A stretch of DNA of 64,000 nucleotides from Brassica napus (lineage: Eukaryota > Streptophyta > Magnoliopsida > Brassicales > Brassicaceae), in the NCBI RefSeq assembly GCF_020379485.1, contig NC_063448.1:43719218-43783217 (forward strand), given 5' to 3'. Every line of letters begins with the position of its first letter. Within the stretch, counting starts at the first letter, position 1. This document shows positions 33,500-42,132 of this stretch, one piece after another. The translations under genes and the position numbers were made by a program. Below the pieces are notes generated by a model that did not search any database, was not told where the DNA came from, and worked only from the letters and a program-made list of their open reading frames with translations.

Positions 33500-33705
33500 A
33501 CAGAGAAGAAGCGGCGGCGCTAGGGTTTAGAAGAAGCGGCGGCGCTAGTGTTTAGAGGAAGCGGCGGTGAGAACGTTGGTGACCACGGTGGCGAGGGCGA
33601 CGGTTTGTTCGGAAATAGTGGAAGCGGCGGCGCTAGGGTTTAGAGGAATCGGCGGCGCTAGGGTTTAGAGGAATCGGCGGCGCTAGGGTTAGAAGAAGCT
33701 GCGGC
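33500..33705. repeat. GGCGGCGCTAGGGTTT minisatellite upstream of the Ulp1-like gene
   Basis: About five imperfect copies of a 23-25-bp unit containing GCGGCGGCGCTAGGGTTTAG at 33512-33700, some separated by other sequence. On the gene's strand each unit includes AAACCCTAG, a telo-box. It lies 140-350 bp upstream of the start codon, in the promoter or 5' leader. A TATATAAGG on the minus strand (about 33849-33857) lies further upstream and could be the TATA box. Confidence 0.75.
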
Positions 33706-34567
33706 GACAACGGTGAGAATGAAGTGAGATAGATAGCCGACGTTGAGAACGATGGTTTGTTCGGAAATCGTGGGAATTCGAAATCGCCTTTGAGAGAGAA
33801 CTGTTAGGGTTTCTGAATTTCGCGAAAAATGAAAAAAAAAAAAAATCACCTTATATATTGGGTAAATAATCCGGTTAGCTTTAAAAGTACATTGGTAAAC
33901 TTTAAGGTTTGGTCCGGTTTAGACGACTTATTCTGGCTGATAATGTACAACAGACGACTTAATATTTAGTCGTATGTTTTCAGACGACAAAATATTAAGT
34001 CGTCCTAGACCCTAAAATGAACCCTTAAACTAAAATGACTAGATTAACTAACTAACCACGTTATAAAATCAAATTATACTTAAATAGTGTTTACTATACA
34101 CAGAAATGAACACGCATAAGTAATTTTAAAAATTTTCAAAAACGGTTTTAATGATTTCCAAAATCTAACCCTAAGAACACATACAATACTACAATATATG
34201 TTGATGAAACATAAACTAAAGAATATCATGACTCACTACTTTCACTCATCTATGCTGAAAACAATTGAAATTTGTTATATCTTAATTTATACCTCCTAAG
34301 ACATATGTTAATTACATAATTCCCATTTTTCACTTATCAAAATATTTTTTACAAAATTTTTAAATTATGTTTAAGACTAACTGTCCAGACGACTTTCAGT
34401 TAAGTCGTCTGGACGACTTATTTTCAAGTCGTCTAAACAGACGACTTGCGAAGGGTAGAAACGTAAAAAAAATTCCATTTTTTTGTTTGGTCACAAGGGG
34501 ATAGTCGTAATTTCAATAGCCTTTTAGGTTACTTTTGCCTTTGACCCAAGTTGAGGTATTGTTTTGG

Positions 34568-34607
34568 GTTTGACTCCAAGTTTTGAGTCACACTTGGCAA
34601 TTCTCTC
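34568..34607 (+). repeat. right terminal inverted repeat of the MULE
   Basis: Plus strand GTTTGACTCCAAGTTTTGAG, then TCACACTTGGCAATTCTCTC up to the GTAAAATAA duplication. It is inverse to 26357-26395. A further zone of TAAGTCGTC palindromes lies inside it at 33920-34450. Confidence 0.9.
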
Positions 34608-34616
34608 GTAAAATAA

Positions 34617-34865
34617 CTGTTGTAATTTGTCGTTCTGGACTTCCTCGAGATCGACGCTCACTAAACAAACCCTAGAATCACACACCACAGTATCGTTAGC
34701 TGCTTTACCACGGTGCTTCTTTGTAAAGATTTCATCTTTATACAAACTGTTCCATTGTTTGCAAGTGGATAGCACCGCTCGTTGACATGTTAACGGAACC
34801 CTAGAGAGTATCTCCTCTATCAAATCTTGTGAAAGGTCAGAGATTCTTGTCATTGTTTGAAGCAA
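34617..34865 (-). pseudogene. F-box gene 1, N-terminal piece
   Basis: The F-box starts [20 protein letters not shown], then SRVPLTCQRAVLSTCKQWNSL, giving the contact to SKP1 in SCF ubiquitin ligases. CDSRVCLVSVDLEEV follows. After about 80 codons the frame enters the MULE. The piece belongs with 26347-26026. Compared with the paralogues at 43252 and 56866, the middle of the substrate-binding FBA domain is already missing at the join. Confidence 0.88.
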
Positions 34866-35016
34866 AAAAAAAAAAAAAACTAGGATTGTTCTTTAACTTG
34901 CCCAGTAATCCTTTTATAGGAAAAAACTTAGTTACTATTATGCGTTTCAAAACTTCTTTCTTTTTTTTTGACTAATTCTGCTTCAAAACTTCCTTCTCTA
35001 ATATGGTTTCTAAAGT

Positions 35017-35809
35017 TAATTTAAGGTCAAAATTTTACATGATTTTAAAATTATGTAAAGTTGACTTGTTGCTACCAAAAAATGGAAATTTTTATCTGAT
35101 ATTTTTGTCAAGAAAAAAAGAGGAACCAGATCACTAATATAAATTTTTTTTTTTGATAAAGATCACGAATATTTGGTTATTTTTATTTAACACTTTGTTA
35201 TGTACAAAAACTATAAAACTTAAGAGGTTAAACAGTTTTTCAGTAGTCGTTGTCCTCTACTTCTTCTCTAAGCAAGTAATCAATATAAATCTAAGCAGAA
35301 TCTCAAAAAGGCATCAAACTACATCACCTTTTCATTCTATAGAACTCCTTTCTGCTTTATCCTTCATCATCTCTTTCAAGATTGGTTATTGCAGTTGCAT
35401 GTTGTCTCCGCTTGCCACATAACCTTTATATTGAAAAACAAAAACAAAAAATGACTAGTTTGAGAATTGGGCTCCATGACTCTCTTTGCTCATAAAGCAT
35501 AGATTTGTTTCAGTTGTTATATGGTTAGTTAAGTTCTTGGGCATGTAGCAAGAACCCCAGGAAAGACTAACATGTGTAGTAGATGCAGCACACCGTCGCC
35601 TACTTTGTCTGACAAGCTCACCGTCGCCTAATTTAAGGTCAAAATTTTACATGATTTTAAAATTATGTAAAGTTGACTTGTTGCTACTAAAAAATGGAAA
35701 TTTTTATCTGATATTTTTGTCAAGAAAAAAAGAGGAACCAGATCACGAATATTTTTTTTTTTGATAAAGATCACGAATATTTGGTTATTTTTATTTAACA
35801 CTTTGTTAT
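35017..35809. repeat. direct repeat of about 180 bp (35017-35201 and 35629-35809)
   Basis: Both copies run from TAATTTAAGGTCAAAATTTT to CACTTTGTTA with only one substitution and a small indel near a T-run. The copies are spaced 612 bp apart. It is a recent local duplication without visible target duplications. Confidence 0.85.
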
Positions 35810-36299
35810 TTTAATGAAACCATTTCAAGAACCCATCTAAGCATGAGGCCACCAAATGAATGCCCACAATAAAAAAAACACTTTGCATCTTCAATTTTGT
35901 TACTTCTTCAGACCTCATAGAAAACGATGTTTACAAATATTTTTTTCACTGTAAATATCATTCATCAACAAGGAACAAAAGATAGTACAATGTTGAAATA
36001 CTAAGCAGGCGGGACCCAAACCAAGTTCCCTGAGACTAATCCTAAACATAGGGAGGCAGATGAGATTTGAAACTGAAAAACATAAAACAGTATACTAAAC
36101 ACAATCTAAAGAAGCAGTGACTATCATTCAAAACCCACAAACGGCCAAGACGATGATCAAAGAAGCGAGGCCTGGAACAAAGGAGACATCCAGCAGAAAC
36201 AACACAAGGAAGCAACGAACCTCTTGCTTGACATAACTTCGGTTCACACAGCCTAAAGCTTCAGCAGGAGACTCCAAAGCTAAAAGCTCATGCACCTTA

Positions 36300-36350
36300 G
36301 ATAAAATGACCGGAGAATTTAGGCTGCTTAAATTCTCCGGTCATTTTATC
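36300..36350. repeat. perfect 22-bp hairpin with 7-base loop
   Basis: Arm 36300-36321 reads GATAAAATGACCGGAGAATT, then TA, and arm 36329-36350 is its exact reverse complement, around the loop GGCTGCT. It lies in otherwise unassigned DNA. It could be a cruciform, a small-RNA-like stem or an intrinsic element remnant. Confidence 0.85.
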
Positions 36351-36889
36351 AATGTTCATGATGAAATTTTATGTTGGTATTTGTTTGTATAAAGTCTCTG
36401 ACAAACAAATGTCTTTACAAAGACAATCTTGTTTACAAAGACAAATAAATGTCTTTGTAAAGACAGCAGAAGAGACACCATAGACTTGACTGAAAACAAG
36501 ACACCCAAGATCCCCAACTATATCCAATGTATGGTTTAACAAAACATAAATTTTTCTCGACAAACCACAAATCACACTACAAAATCATTTTTTCTCCTCA
36601 GAGCAACCAAATAGAAAAAATAATTTAGATAAAATATTAAAATTAATCTGATTAAAAGTCAACTATAGTTAAATTAAAATGTTTATTTTAGTCATTTTAT
36701 TAACAGATGTATCTATAGATGAAGATAAAAGTTAAAAAGAAAAGAGCAAACAAACGTAGCTATATCCAAATGATTTTATGAATGCACAACGAAAATTCAA
36801 ACGAACCAATATCCAGATCTAAATAGAGTGCCTCGAGTGCACAGATGTACAAACGAAGAGCACCCTACTTAACTAGAAATTGCACTATA

Positions 36890-37007
36890 TCACCTTTATG
36901 GTGGAAGCAATGGAGCATAACCCAATCCCTTCAAGATTATATTCGAGAACCCAATCACAAAGTTAAGCTCCAAAGATAAAAGAAACATAAATATTTATTT
37001 ATATCGG

Positions 37008-37063
<56 letters not shown>

Positions 37064-37439
37064 GGTTTGTAATTCTTGCTAGATTAGACAGGATATAAGA
37101 AAAGAAGAGAAGAGAAGATGCTTGTTCATATCCGAGGGCATTACTGCTCTGTTTTTAACTTCCAATACAAGCAACCACAGGAGCTAGATAACAACAACAA
37201 AAATGCATATGAAACTACCATTTTAATAATGTTTGTTGCACCTTGCAGGCTAAATTGAGTCTAGATTAGGATGACAAGAATTGTTGGAAATAACACCCAG
37301 AAATTGGTTCGCAATAATACATGAGCTAGATATATATAACAAAAAGAGATATGATACTTGACAGATATCAAAGTCTTTTTGCTATTAAAAATGTACTACT
37401 ATTCTACAAGAGAGCAAGATTTATTCCACAAGAATCAAC
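36890..37439. repeat. 3' flank of F-box locus 2 with (TA)n microsatellite
   Basis: Paralogous to 25389-25960. The (TA)n run spans about 37013-37060. Just before Copia-2 it reads CCACAAGAATCAAC, and the same sequence resumes after the element at 42058 (TCAACTTTAGTTTCAAATCAG), as in the uninterrupted locus 3 (55295-55315). Confidence 0.8.
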
Positions 37440-37556
37440 TATAAAGTAATAGGCTGAATGATTATTTTAGAATGAATGTACAACATATATATATATTACA
37501 CTAGACGTAGGGCATTTGAGCTAAGATATTTTGAGTATCTACTTTCTATATCTACA
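37440..37556 (-). repeat. 3' LTR of Copia-2
   Basis: Starts (minus) TGTAGATATAG and ends with TTATA. Immediately inside, the minus strand reads CTTGCGGGGGCG, a short polypurine-like tract. Confidence 0.9.
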
Positions 37557-37569
37557 CGCCCCCGCAAGA

Positions 37570-40500
37570 TCAAGGCAGGTTTCTGACGCCAATCTTGGAA
37601 CAGAGTTCTTGGAACCGCAAGCAAGATGGTTTTGTTAGGGCATCCGCCAACTGATCCGTCGTCGAGACATGAGAGACACGCAGAGCACCAGATTGGACAT
37701 GAGCTCGTATGAAGTGATAATCTAAGGCAACATGTTTCATTCTGGTGTGAAACACAAGATTAGCACAAAGATACGTAGCTCCGACATTATCGCAATATAT
37801 AACAGGTGAAGAGGTGACTGGTATGTGAAGTTCTTTCATGAGTGAGCAGACCCACATGAGTTCGGAAGCTGTGTTTGCAACTGAGCGGTACTCGGCCTCT
37901 GTTGAGGATCTTGCCACACCTGATTGCTTCTTCGCAGACCAAGATATCCGTGTAGTTCCAATATATATGATGTAGGCGTTGGTGGAGATGTAATCATCGG
38001 GATCACCGGCCCAGTCCGCATCAGAGTACGCATGAAGTGTCGGAGGTGAGTCTCGGCGTATCCAGATACCATTCTTTGGGGTACCTGCAAGGTAGCGGAG
38101 AACACATTTAGCTGCTTGCCAATGATCTTCGGTGGGTTGATGCATAAACTGCGAGAGCTTATTAACAGCATAAGCGATGTCCGGCCTCGTGAATGCTAAG
38201 TACTGCAAGCTTCCCACAACTTGTCTATAATCAGTTGGGTTGAGTAGAGGCGTGCCTGACTTGAGAGTCAACTTTGGATGTGTGGCTAAAGGCGTAGAGA
38301 CTGTCTTCGCATTCAGCATATTTGTCTTGGCCAGCAAGTCTTGAATATATTTATTTTGCATGAGATGAAGACCCTTTGATGTCCGTGTTGCCTCAATACC
38401 CAAGAAATACGAAATGTGCCCAAGATCTTTGATCGAAAACCGTTTAGCCAACATTGTGATGAACTGATTAACCAAGGAGATAATACTTCCTGTGACCACA
38501 ATATCATCGACATAGACAAGGATATAGACCAGATGTTGTCCATGACTATAAGTAAAGAGGGAAGTATCAGCAACCGAATTTCGAAAACCAGCAGCCAACA
38601 GAGTTCGTTTCAGTGCCTCATACCAAGCTCTTGGGGCCTGTTTAAGCCCATAGAGAGCTTTTCGCAGACGACAGACATGATGAGGCCGGTCCTTATCAAC
38701 GAAACCAGGTGGTTGAGATACATATACCTCATCCTGAAGAGTTCCTTGAAGGAAAGCATTATTGACGTCGAGTTGTCTGATCGTCCAATCATTACGGACT
38801 GCATGTTCCAGAACCAAGCGGACCGTAGTTAACTTGATTACTGGACTGAAAGTCTCCGCATAGTCAATACCATATCGCTGATTAAATCCACGAGCAACAA
38901 TCCTCGATTTATGCCTGTCAATTTCACCATTAGGAAGATACTTTAGAGTAAAAATCCACTTAGTATCAATCACATTCTGATTTGGAGCCGGTGGAACCAA
39001 ATCATAAGTATGATTCCGTGTAATAGCATCAAACTCAAGAGACATTGAGTTGCGCCATTTTCGATCTCGCAAAGCTTGATTCACGGTAGTTGGGATAATG
39101 GGACGGGTTTGGACATTGAGAGAAAATTTGGTTTTGGGTTTGGTGATATTGTTTTTGGAACGGGTTCTCATGAAGTGTTGGTTAGGAGGAGCTGGCGGAG
39201 CAGGATTTTGGCTATGGGTTTCTGACTGTGAAGGTGAGTTTGGTGGTTGGGGTGCATTTGTGGGAGCTGGTTCACTGGGAAGGTTTGGATTTGTGGTTTC
39301 GGTATCTGTAGGTAAAGGGTGAGGAAACATACCTGTTGATTTTTCCGAGCCCATCTGGTCTCCACGAGTTGGATCAGAGCTCGGGATAGACGGACTCGCA
39401 TTGTCTGGCGAAGCTAAGGAGTTCGTCGGAGACAATGACTGCTGCAGATTCTGGTGTTGGACAGAGCACGGTGGCACGATGGAACGAGTCTGACCGAGTG
39501 GTACCACTATGGTTTCGGGATTTGAGCTAGCTGGATGTTCAGGTTCCGAGGGAGGGTGAGATGGGGCTGGAGGAGATGTTTTCGTACGGAAAGGGAATGT
39601 ATCTTCAAGGAACTGAACATGTCTGGAGGAGTAGAGTCTTTGTGTCCTTTGATCCAAGCAAAGATATGAGCTCTGCGTCAAGGAGTAACCAAGAAACACA
39701 CATGGAATTGATCGCACATCGAGCTTGTTTTGTGCATACGGTCGCAACCATGGGAAACAAAGAGACCCAAACACACGAAGTTTCTGATAGTTTGGCTGTT
39801 GACCAAAGAGCTTCGCGTACGGAGAGACGTTTTGCGTGACCGGAGATGGGATACGGTTGATCAGATATACAGCGGCTGCAAAAGCAAACGGCCAGTAGGA
39901 TTTCGGAACTGCCGATTTCCCAAGGAGAGTCAATCCAGTTTCAACAATATGGCGATGCTTCCGTTCAGAGATACCGTTGTGCTCGGGTGTGTGAGGTGGT
40001 GAGGTAAGATGGGAGATTCCATGGGCAGCAAGAAAGGACCGTAGACCAATATATTCCCCGCCATTATCAGAGTAAAGTGTCACAATTCTGGTCTTGAATC
40101 TGTTTTCTACGAGGGCTTTGAAGGCAATGAAGGTTTCTCGAACTTGAGATTTTTGTTTGAGAGGATAAAGCCAAGTATAACGGGTAAAATGATCTACAAA
40201 AATGAGGTAGTATTTGTAGTGATCTGATGACACAATCGGAGATGTCCAGACATCACTATAGAGGTATTGGAGTGGTTTGTCGGATTTTATGGTGTTTGTG
40301 TGGAAGGGAAGTTTGTGGGATTTATTGGTAAGGCAATCAATGCAAGAAAACTGTTTTATTGAATCAGAAATGGGTAATGAAAATTGCGAAACAACGGTTT
40401 TTAAAATAGGTAAAGATGGATGACCAAGTCTTGAGTGCCACGAAGAATGTGATGTTCTTGGTGATGGTGAGGCGAGGTAGGTGGTGATTTTGGTAGGTGG

Positions 40501-40794
40501 AAGTGGCCACTCGTTGAGATCGTTCTTAGTTTTGCCTTGGAGCAATCGCGCCCCCGTACTGAGATCCTTCACCTGAAAATGAGCGGGAAAGAATTCAACC
40601 GTTACTTGGTTAGAATTGCATAAACGGTAAACAGAAACAAGGTTTTTGTGGAGATTAGGAACGTATAAAACATCACGTAAAGGAAAAGAATGAGAAGGTG
40701 TGGGAAGTATAGCGGAACCAATATGCGAGATCGAAAGACCGGTACCATCTGCAATGGTGACTTCTTCACCGCCATTGTGGCTGATGAAGCGCAA
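37570..40794 (-). CDS. Copia-2 pol: integrase, reverse transcriptase, RNase H (open)
   Basis: 1,074 codons without a stop. Order: GAG-pre-integrase (WHSRLGHPSLP, CIDC); integrase core acidic residues in YSDVWTSP, YSDNGGEY and NGISERKHRH; a Pro/Ser-rich linker; RT with NAFLQGTLQDEVYV and catalytic ILVYVDDIVVTG; and RNase H with AYSDADWAGD, SSTEAEYRS and CDNVGATYLC. All recognised catalytic residues are present. The visible start is an internal Met. The protease DSGA motif lies just upstream (near 40835-40855) in another frame, because of a 2-base loss near 40770. The protein would copy and integrate the element, so this copy is close to functional. Confidence 0.92.
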   Translation of the reverse strand: MRFISHNGGEEVTIADGTGLSISHIGSAILPTPSHSFPLRDVLYVPNLHKNLVSVYRLCNSNQVTVEFFPAHFQVKDLSTGARLLQGKTKNDLNEWPLPPTKITTYLASPSPRTSHSSWHSRLGHPSLPILKTVVSQFSLPISDSIKQFSCIDCLTNKSHKLPFHTNTIKSDKPLQYLYSDVWTSPIVSSDHYKYYLIFVDHFTRYTWLYPLKQKSQVRETFIAFKALVENRFKTRIVTLYSDNGGEYIGLRSFLAAHGISHLTSPPHTPEHNGISERKHRHIVETGLTLLGKSAVPKSYWPFAFAAAVYLINRIPSPVTQNVSPYAKLFGQQPNYQKLRVFGSLCFPWLRPYAQNKLDVRSIPCVFLGYSLTQSSYLCLDQRTQRLYSSRHVQFLEDTFPFRTKTSPPAPSHPPSEPEHPASSNPETIVVPLGQTRSIVPPCSVQHQNLQQSLSPTNSLASPDNASPSIPSSDPTRGDQMGSEKSTGMFPHPLPTDTETTNPNLPSEPAPTNAPQPPNSPSQSETHSQNPAPPAPPNQHFMRTRSKNNITKPKTKFSLNVQTRPIIPTTVNQALRDRKWRNSMSLEFDAITRNHTYDLVPPAPNQNVIDTKWIFTLKYLPNGEIDRHKSRIVARGFNQRYGIDYAETFSPVIKLTTVRLVLEHAVRNDWTIRQLDVNNAFLQGTLQDEVYVSQPPGFVDKDRPHHVCRLRKALYGLKQAPRAWYEALKRTLLAAGFRNSVADTSLFTYSHGQHLVYILVYVDDIVVTGSIISLVNQFITMLAKRFSIKDLGHISYFLGIEATRTSKGLHLMQNKYIQDLLAKTNMLNAKTVSTPLATHPKLTLKSGTPLLNPTDYRQVVGSLQYLAFTRPDIAYAVNKLSQFMHQPTEDHWQAAKCVLRYLAGTPKNGIWIRRDSPPTLHAYSDADWAGDPDDYISTNAYIIYIGTTRISWSAKKQSGVARSSTEAEYRSVANTASELMWVCSLMKELHIPVTSSPVIYCDNVGATYLCANLVFHTRMKHVALDYHFIRAHVQSGALRVSHVSTTDQLADALTKPSCLRFQELCSKIGVRNLP

Positions 40795-40812
40795 GGTTGT
40801 TGAGGTCAGTCG

Positions 40813-41841
40813 TCAGGTGGTGAGTGGCGCCGCTATCCAAGATCCAATTGTTTGGATTGTACTAAGGCGAAGTCGCAAGGTTCGCACGCGGTTCCAGGAA
40901 GCAAGGCTGTTGGACTGACCGGAGGAAGAGCCAAAGCTCTGAAGCTGTGAGCAACGCTGGGCACTATGTCCAAAAATGCCACACAGTTGACACTTTCCTT
41001 GATAGCCACAGGATTGACGGTTGTCAGGACGTGGAGAGTAGTTCTGTTGGGGTTGCCAGGTTGTGTTGCGATTGTTGTTGTACTTGTTGGAGCCTCCATA
41101 GCGCTGCTGATTGCGGTTGTTGTTGCTCTGCTTGTTGCCATTGTATGTCACTGCATTCGCCGAAACAGGAACCGGAGAAGCAACCACAGCCGTCTTCAGC
41201 TTGACCTCATGGTTGAGAAGACGTTCATGAACCTCCGTGAGAGTTGGTGGTGTATCCCGCCCTTCAATCTGATCAATGACCACTTTGTACTTCTCTGGAA
41301 GACCTTCAATCACATACTCAATTTGATCTCCATGATCCAGAGGTTTACCGAGTAAAGCAATTTGATCAAACCGAGTCGTCAGTCCAAGCAGGTAGTCATC
41401 AATGGACTTTTCTTCCTTCTTCCAGTGTTTGAGTTGCTGTCACAACTGTTTGAAGTGAGCTCGGCTCGGCTTTGCGTACGTCGAGGACAGGGTTGTCCAG
41501 ATCTCATTCGCAGTTTGCGCAACAGAGAGGAGAGGCTGGAGTGTTGTCGAGATCGCTCCAAGAAGAGCCGAGTAGATTAGACGATCTTGACGTTTCCATA
41601 CGAGAAACAGCGGATTCGTGGAGGAAACGCCGTCGTTGTCAATGGTGGGTGGTGGGATCTCAACAGAGCCATCGAGATGCCCCGCAAGATTGTACCCATC
41701 GAACAATGCATGAACCTGGCGACTCCACATGATATAGTTTGTGGAGTTTAGCTTAGTCACATTTGTCATATTGACATTAGTGATGGTTCTTGAGTCGGAA
41801 ACGTTGATAGTTTCACTCTGATTGGCCGGAGATACAGACAT
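40813..41841 (-). pseudogene. Copia-2 gag and start of protease, one in-frame stop
   Basis: Starts at 41841 with MSVSPANQ. The gag core (NYIMWSRQVHALFDGYNL...) runs to a TGA at 41440-41442, then continues in the same frame to 40813. The zinc knuckle CQLCGIFGHSAQRC (CX2CX4HX4C) is in the second part, near 40945-40985. A Gln/Asn-rich stretch precedes it. The TGA looks like a single CpG-type transition. The frame runs close to the protease motif and then shifts to the pol frame. Confidence 0.88.
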
Positions 41842-41942
41842 GGTGATGAAAGAAGAAATGAAGAAGCGGAAGAGATGAAGAAGATGATGGTGGCCGAAAA
41901 ATTTTCAGAAGGCGTATTAGGTTTTCCTTAGCTCTGATACCA

Positions 41943-42057
41943 TATAAGGTAATAGGCTGAATGATTATTTTAGAATAAATGTACAACATATATATATTAC
42001 ACTAGACGTAGGGCATTTGAGCTAAGATATTTTGAGTATCTACTTTCTATATCTACA
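41943..42057 (-). repeat. 5' LTR of Copia-2
   Basis: The 115-bp partner of 37440-37556. The primer-binding site complementary to initiator Met tRNA begins directly next to it at 41942. Confidence 0.9.
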
Positions 42058-42132
42058 TCAACTTTAGTTTCAAATCAGCAGAACATTAATTTTTCAAAAA
42101 CAAAAAAAATAATCTAGTACTTTCCTTTTGCC

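Larger units (their letters stand above)
26357..34607 (+). mobile_element. Mutator-like element (MULE) carrying a transposase and a Ulp1-like gene
   Basis: An 8,251-bp element flanked by a perfect 9-bp duplication GTAAAATAA (26348-26356 and 34608-34616), the size typical of Mutator. Its short terminal inverted repeats share GTGACTCAAAACTTGGAGTC. Inside, on the plus strand, is a MURA-type transposase with SWIM and CCHC zinc motifs. On the minus strand is a five-exon DUF1985 plus Ulp1-protease gene. The non-coding parts are packed with GACGACTTA/TAAGTCGTC palindromes. Ulp1-like genes inside MULEs are known in Arabidopsis and other plants. The insertion splits F-box gene 1. Both genes carry one inactivating change each, so the copy is nearly, but not quite, autonomous. 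Confidence 0.95.
34866..36889. other. flanks between F-box loci 1 and 2, no gene seen
   Basis: 34866-34960 is the 5' flank of F-box 1 and resembles 43253-43330 and 56867-56920. 35196-35330 resembles 18760-18880 and marks the start of the next duplicated unit. A direct repeat and a hairpin inside are listed separately. I could not assign 35880-36890. Confidence 0.6.
37440..42057 (-). mobile_element. Ty1/copia LTR retrotransposon Copia-2, short LTRs
   Basis: A complete minus-strand element with LTRs of 117 bp (37440-37556) and 115 bp (41943-42057), differing at two bases and one 2-bp repeat change. The primer-binding site reads TGGTATCAGAGC at 41942-41931. It is flanked by TCAAC (37435-37439 and 42058-42062). 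The coding region is nearly whole, with one in-frame stop in gag and one frameshift at the protease/integrase border. It is a young insertion at the 3' side of F-box locus 2. LTR ends are TG...TATA. Confidence 0.95.

Noticed and set aside
26357..34607. Two separate transposons (transposase element and Ulp1 element)
   Set aside because: One pair of termini, one 9-bp duplication and the same palindrome motif throughout show a single element.
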